Positions 62,318 through 64,000 of a stretch of 64,000 nt of DNA are shown here, in pieces. The DNA lies in NCBI RefSeq assembly GCF_002234675.1, contig NC_019860.2, positions 15,864,536 to 15,928,535 of the forward strand. Reading direction: 5' to 3'. The position numbers and the translations under genes are program-made. The DNA comes from Oryzias latipes (taxonomy: Eukaryota > Chordata > Actinopteri > Beloniformes > Adrianichthyidae). How positions within the stretch are numbered: position 1 is the first letter of the stretch; each line of letters starts with the position of its first letter. The notes beneath the pieces were generated by a model. It was not told where the DNA came from and searched no databases. It saw only the letters and a program-made list of their open reading frames with translations.

Positions 62318-64000
62318 GTACATTAGTGTAAACACCAAGTTTGCTTTGGAATCAAGCAGGTCACATAAATAACTCAAACCTAGCAAAAGAAAAAACTCAT
62401 TTTCGTGGGTTTGTTTACAAGCTTTCCCACATGTAAAAATCTCTGTTGTTTAGCAAAACAGTCATGACATTAGCAGGTCCTCACCCTGGTTTATTAAAAG
62501 AAACAGGCATAGATGCCCAATCATAAGTTATTACAGAAATATAAATACATGAATTATTATCAAGCAGAGTTTTATAAAAACAACAGCCTTTTCTGGGATA
62601 ATATGGCTCTCCAATCATTTTTTATATCTTTTAAAAGTGTTTCCTGTGGTCTTTTAATCAGGATTATTTTGTTTTTTGCCAAAAATCATGACCTTGTGTG
62701 GTTTTCTAGGATATAGTTTCAGCAGAGTGACAGTAATTTATTAGAAATTCACTTCTGAGGTGTGGGTACAGTAATCCTGCCCCCATTTCCCATCATTCGT
62801 CTGTTTACACTCTCTCCTGCTAGCTTGCAGTCCGTCACAACCCCAAACTAACATTATCAGTGCAACTAAAATGGTGAGCAATATTGGAGCTATCTAGCTA
62901 TACAGTTCTGAGTCAGATCATGGCTCAAATGAGGAAAACAAAGATGTGCATGGATGCATGAATGCATGTTTAATTTTCTCAAACACCAAAAACAAATTTT
63001 TGTTGTCATTAATTACTCACTGTAGACACAGAAAATCAAAAAAATGTTATTGTCAGTAAGTGACTAAATTTTGTTTTACACCTGAAAAATTGATGATCTT
63101 TGTATCTGAAGTCATGAAAATGAATCAGAGGTCATTGCTCAAAACCTCAATGTGGTTGAATCAGTGAACAAAGTAAAATATGGAACGCCCATAAAACATT
63201 TTAATTTACCCAATGCTGAAAAACCTGGCTCTCAGATTCTTAAATGGTTGATGTGAGGAATGTTACCTTGATTCTCACTGGTTCTTCATAAACACAAGGG
63301 TGCCGAAAAATGACCAACACAAACCAGCCTTGTGGCTAACAGTCAAATTGTGGTTGCCAGTGGGCAGCAGCACTGAGCGTGTGCAAACACTGGACTTCCT
63401 GGAAAAAGCCTGCACAGGACATGCAAAACTACATGCGGCATTGCAAATAAAACCAAACCAAATACTGCTGCAGAAAAGCTCATCAGAAGCTTTGCAGATC
63501 ACAGCATCTTCATTCTCTTTAGATCCATTATAAAATCATAAATGTGTGTTTTTAATTAGCAGCATTTGTGGAAATTTGATTTTATTAACTAACTGTTTTT
63601 TATAGTGAATTTATGTTGCCAGATTTAAAAGTGATAATGCCAAAACTTCAGTTTTATCATTAAATGCATTTATCTTTTAATATTCCTAGATGCTAGACAT
63701 TAGAATTGCTTCTAATCTAGATCCCTGCTAGGGATCAATGAAGTTTTTATTCTAACTTCTAACAGATTATTCAAAAAATGCTTGACTGATATGGAAGACC
63801 TAGAGTTACCCTACTAGTTGTGGAAGTATTTTTTACAAATATTCACTAATTCCAACAAGGTTCCTAATATAGATCCTTGTGGTACCCATCAAGTCAGTTG
63901 GTAGTAATCTATTAAGGTTGAAAAAAACAGTTTAGTTTTCACAGGTCATCTGTTGAATATATAGAGAAATACTAAAAATAGTTGATATGAACGTCTCATA
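62318..64000 (+). other. scn1la: Sodium channel intron 10, to window end
   Basis: Contains a family A repeat copy. No further SCN exon (SLLSIRGSLF-type) is seen before the window ends. Confidence 0.7.
62740..62960 (+). repeat. Dispersed repeat family A, 5' half copy in intron 10
   Basis: Matches 60030-60200 block by block (ctgtttacactct..cctgctag, gagcaatattggagctat, gatgaggaaaa-like) and ends before the tcctgattcac block. Confidence 0.65.

Overview
This is eukaryotic, almost certainly teleost fish, chromosomal DNA. The evidence is long AT-rich introns, genes split into vertebrate-type exons, and a fish-typical set of mobile elements (L2, Rex1-like, Rex6/R4-like, Tc1-like, hAT and a tRNA-derived SINE). 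I cannot fix the species from the sequence. There are no prokaryotic features.

Two protein-coding genes carry the window. (1) A cordon-bleu WH2 repeat protein-like 1 gene (cobll1) lies on the minus strand, with recognisable exons from about 31457 down to a predicted stop at 22992. The Cobl ubiquitin-like domain is coded at 31.5-30.2 kb, a basic KKRGFF-type segment at 28.5 kb, KKRRAP and KRKAP motifs at 28.4-28.0 kb, and one large acidic exon at 25.1-23.9 kb. (2) A voltage-gated sodium channel alpha subunit gene lies on the plus strand. Its first ten coding positions, plus an extra alternative exon 5, run from 49134 to 62317 and encode the N-terminus, all of domain I and the start of the I-II linker. 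The gene continues past the right edge. In human, COBLL1 lies next to the SCN3A/SCN2A/SCN1A cluster, so this pairing points to the fish scn1la group; I cannot tell scn1laa from scn1lab. The two genes are divergent, with about 18 kb of intergenic and intronic DNA between recognised exons. I see no slc38a11 between them.

Layout: 0-11.8 kb, no exon recognised, with a few segments that look like conserved regulatory DNA; 11.86-12.1 kb, SINE; 12.9-14.54 kb, broken Rex6/R4-like LINE (minus); 14.6-17.6 kb, a composite of Tc1-like termini, a broken Rex1-like LINE and a Tc1 transposase 3' half; 17.6-22.3 kb, non-coding with an hAT-type MITE copy; 22.3-31.5 kb, cobll1 with an hAT element (26607-27738) in an intron; 33.1-37.16 kb, L2 LINE with an intact 1010-codon ORF (plus); 37.2-49.08 kb, non-coding with satellites, MITEs and a CpG-rich block; 49.08-64 kb, the sodium channel gene with repeats in its introns.

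The most informative observations are in the sodium channel. Intron 2 has U12-type AT-AC ends and a near-consensus branch site. Exons 5N and 5A are a mutually exclusive pair that keeps the classical Asn/Asp difference. Intron 9 appears to use a GC donor, and a 20-C run precedes exon 6. Other notable points are a fresh-looking hAT insertion with a perfect 8-bp target duplication, an L2 ORF with every catalytic motif, and several long perfect hairpins. I found no undescribed biological system that I can defend.
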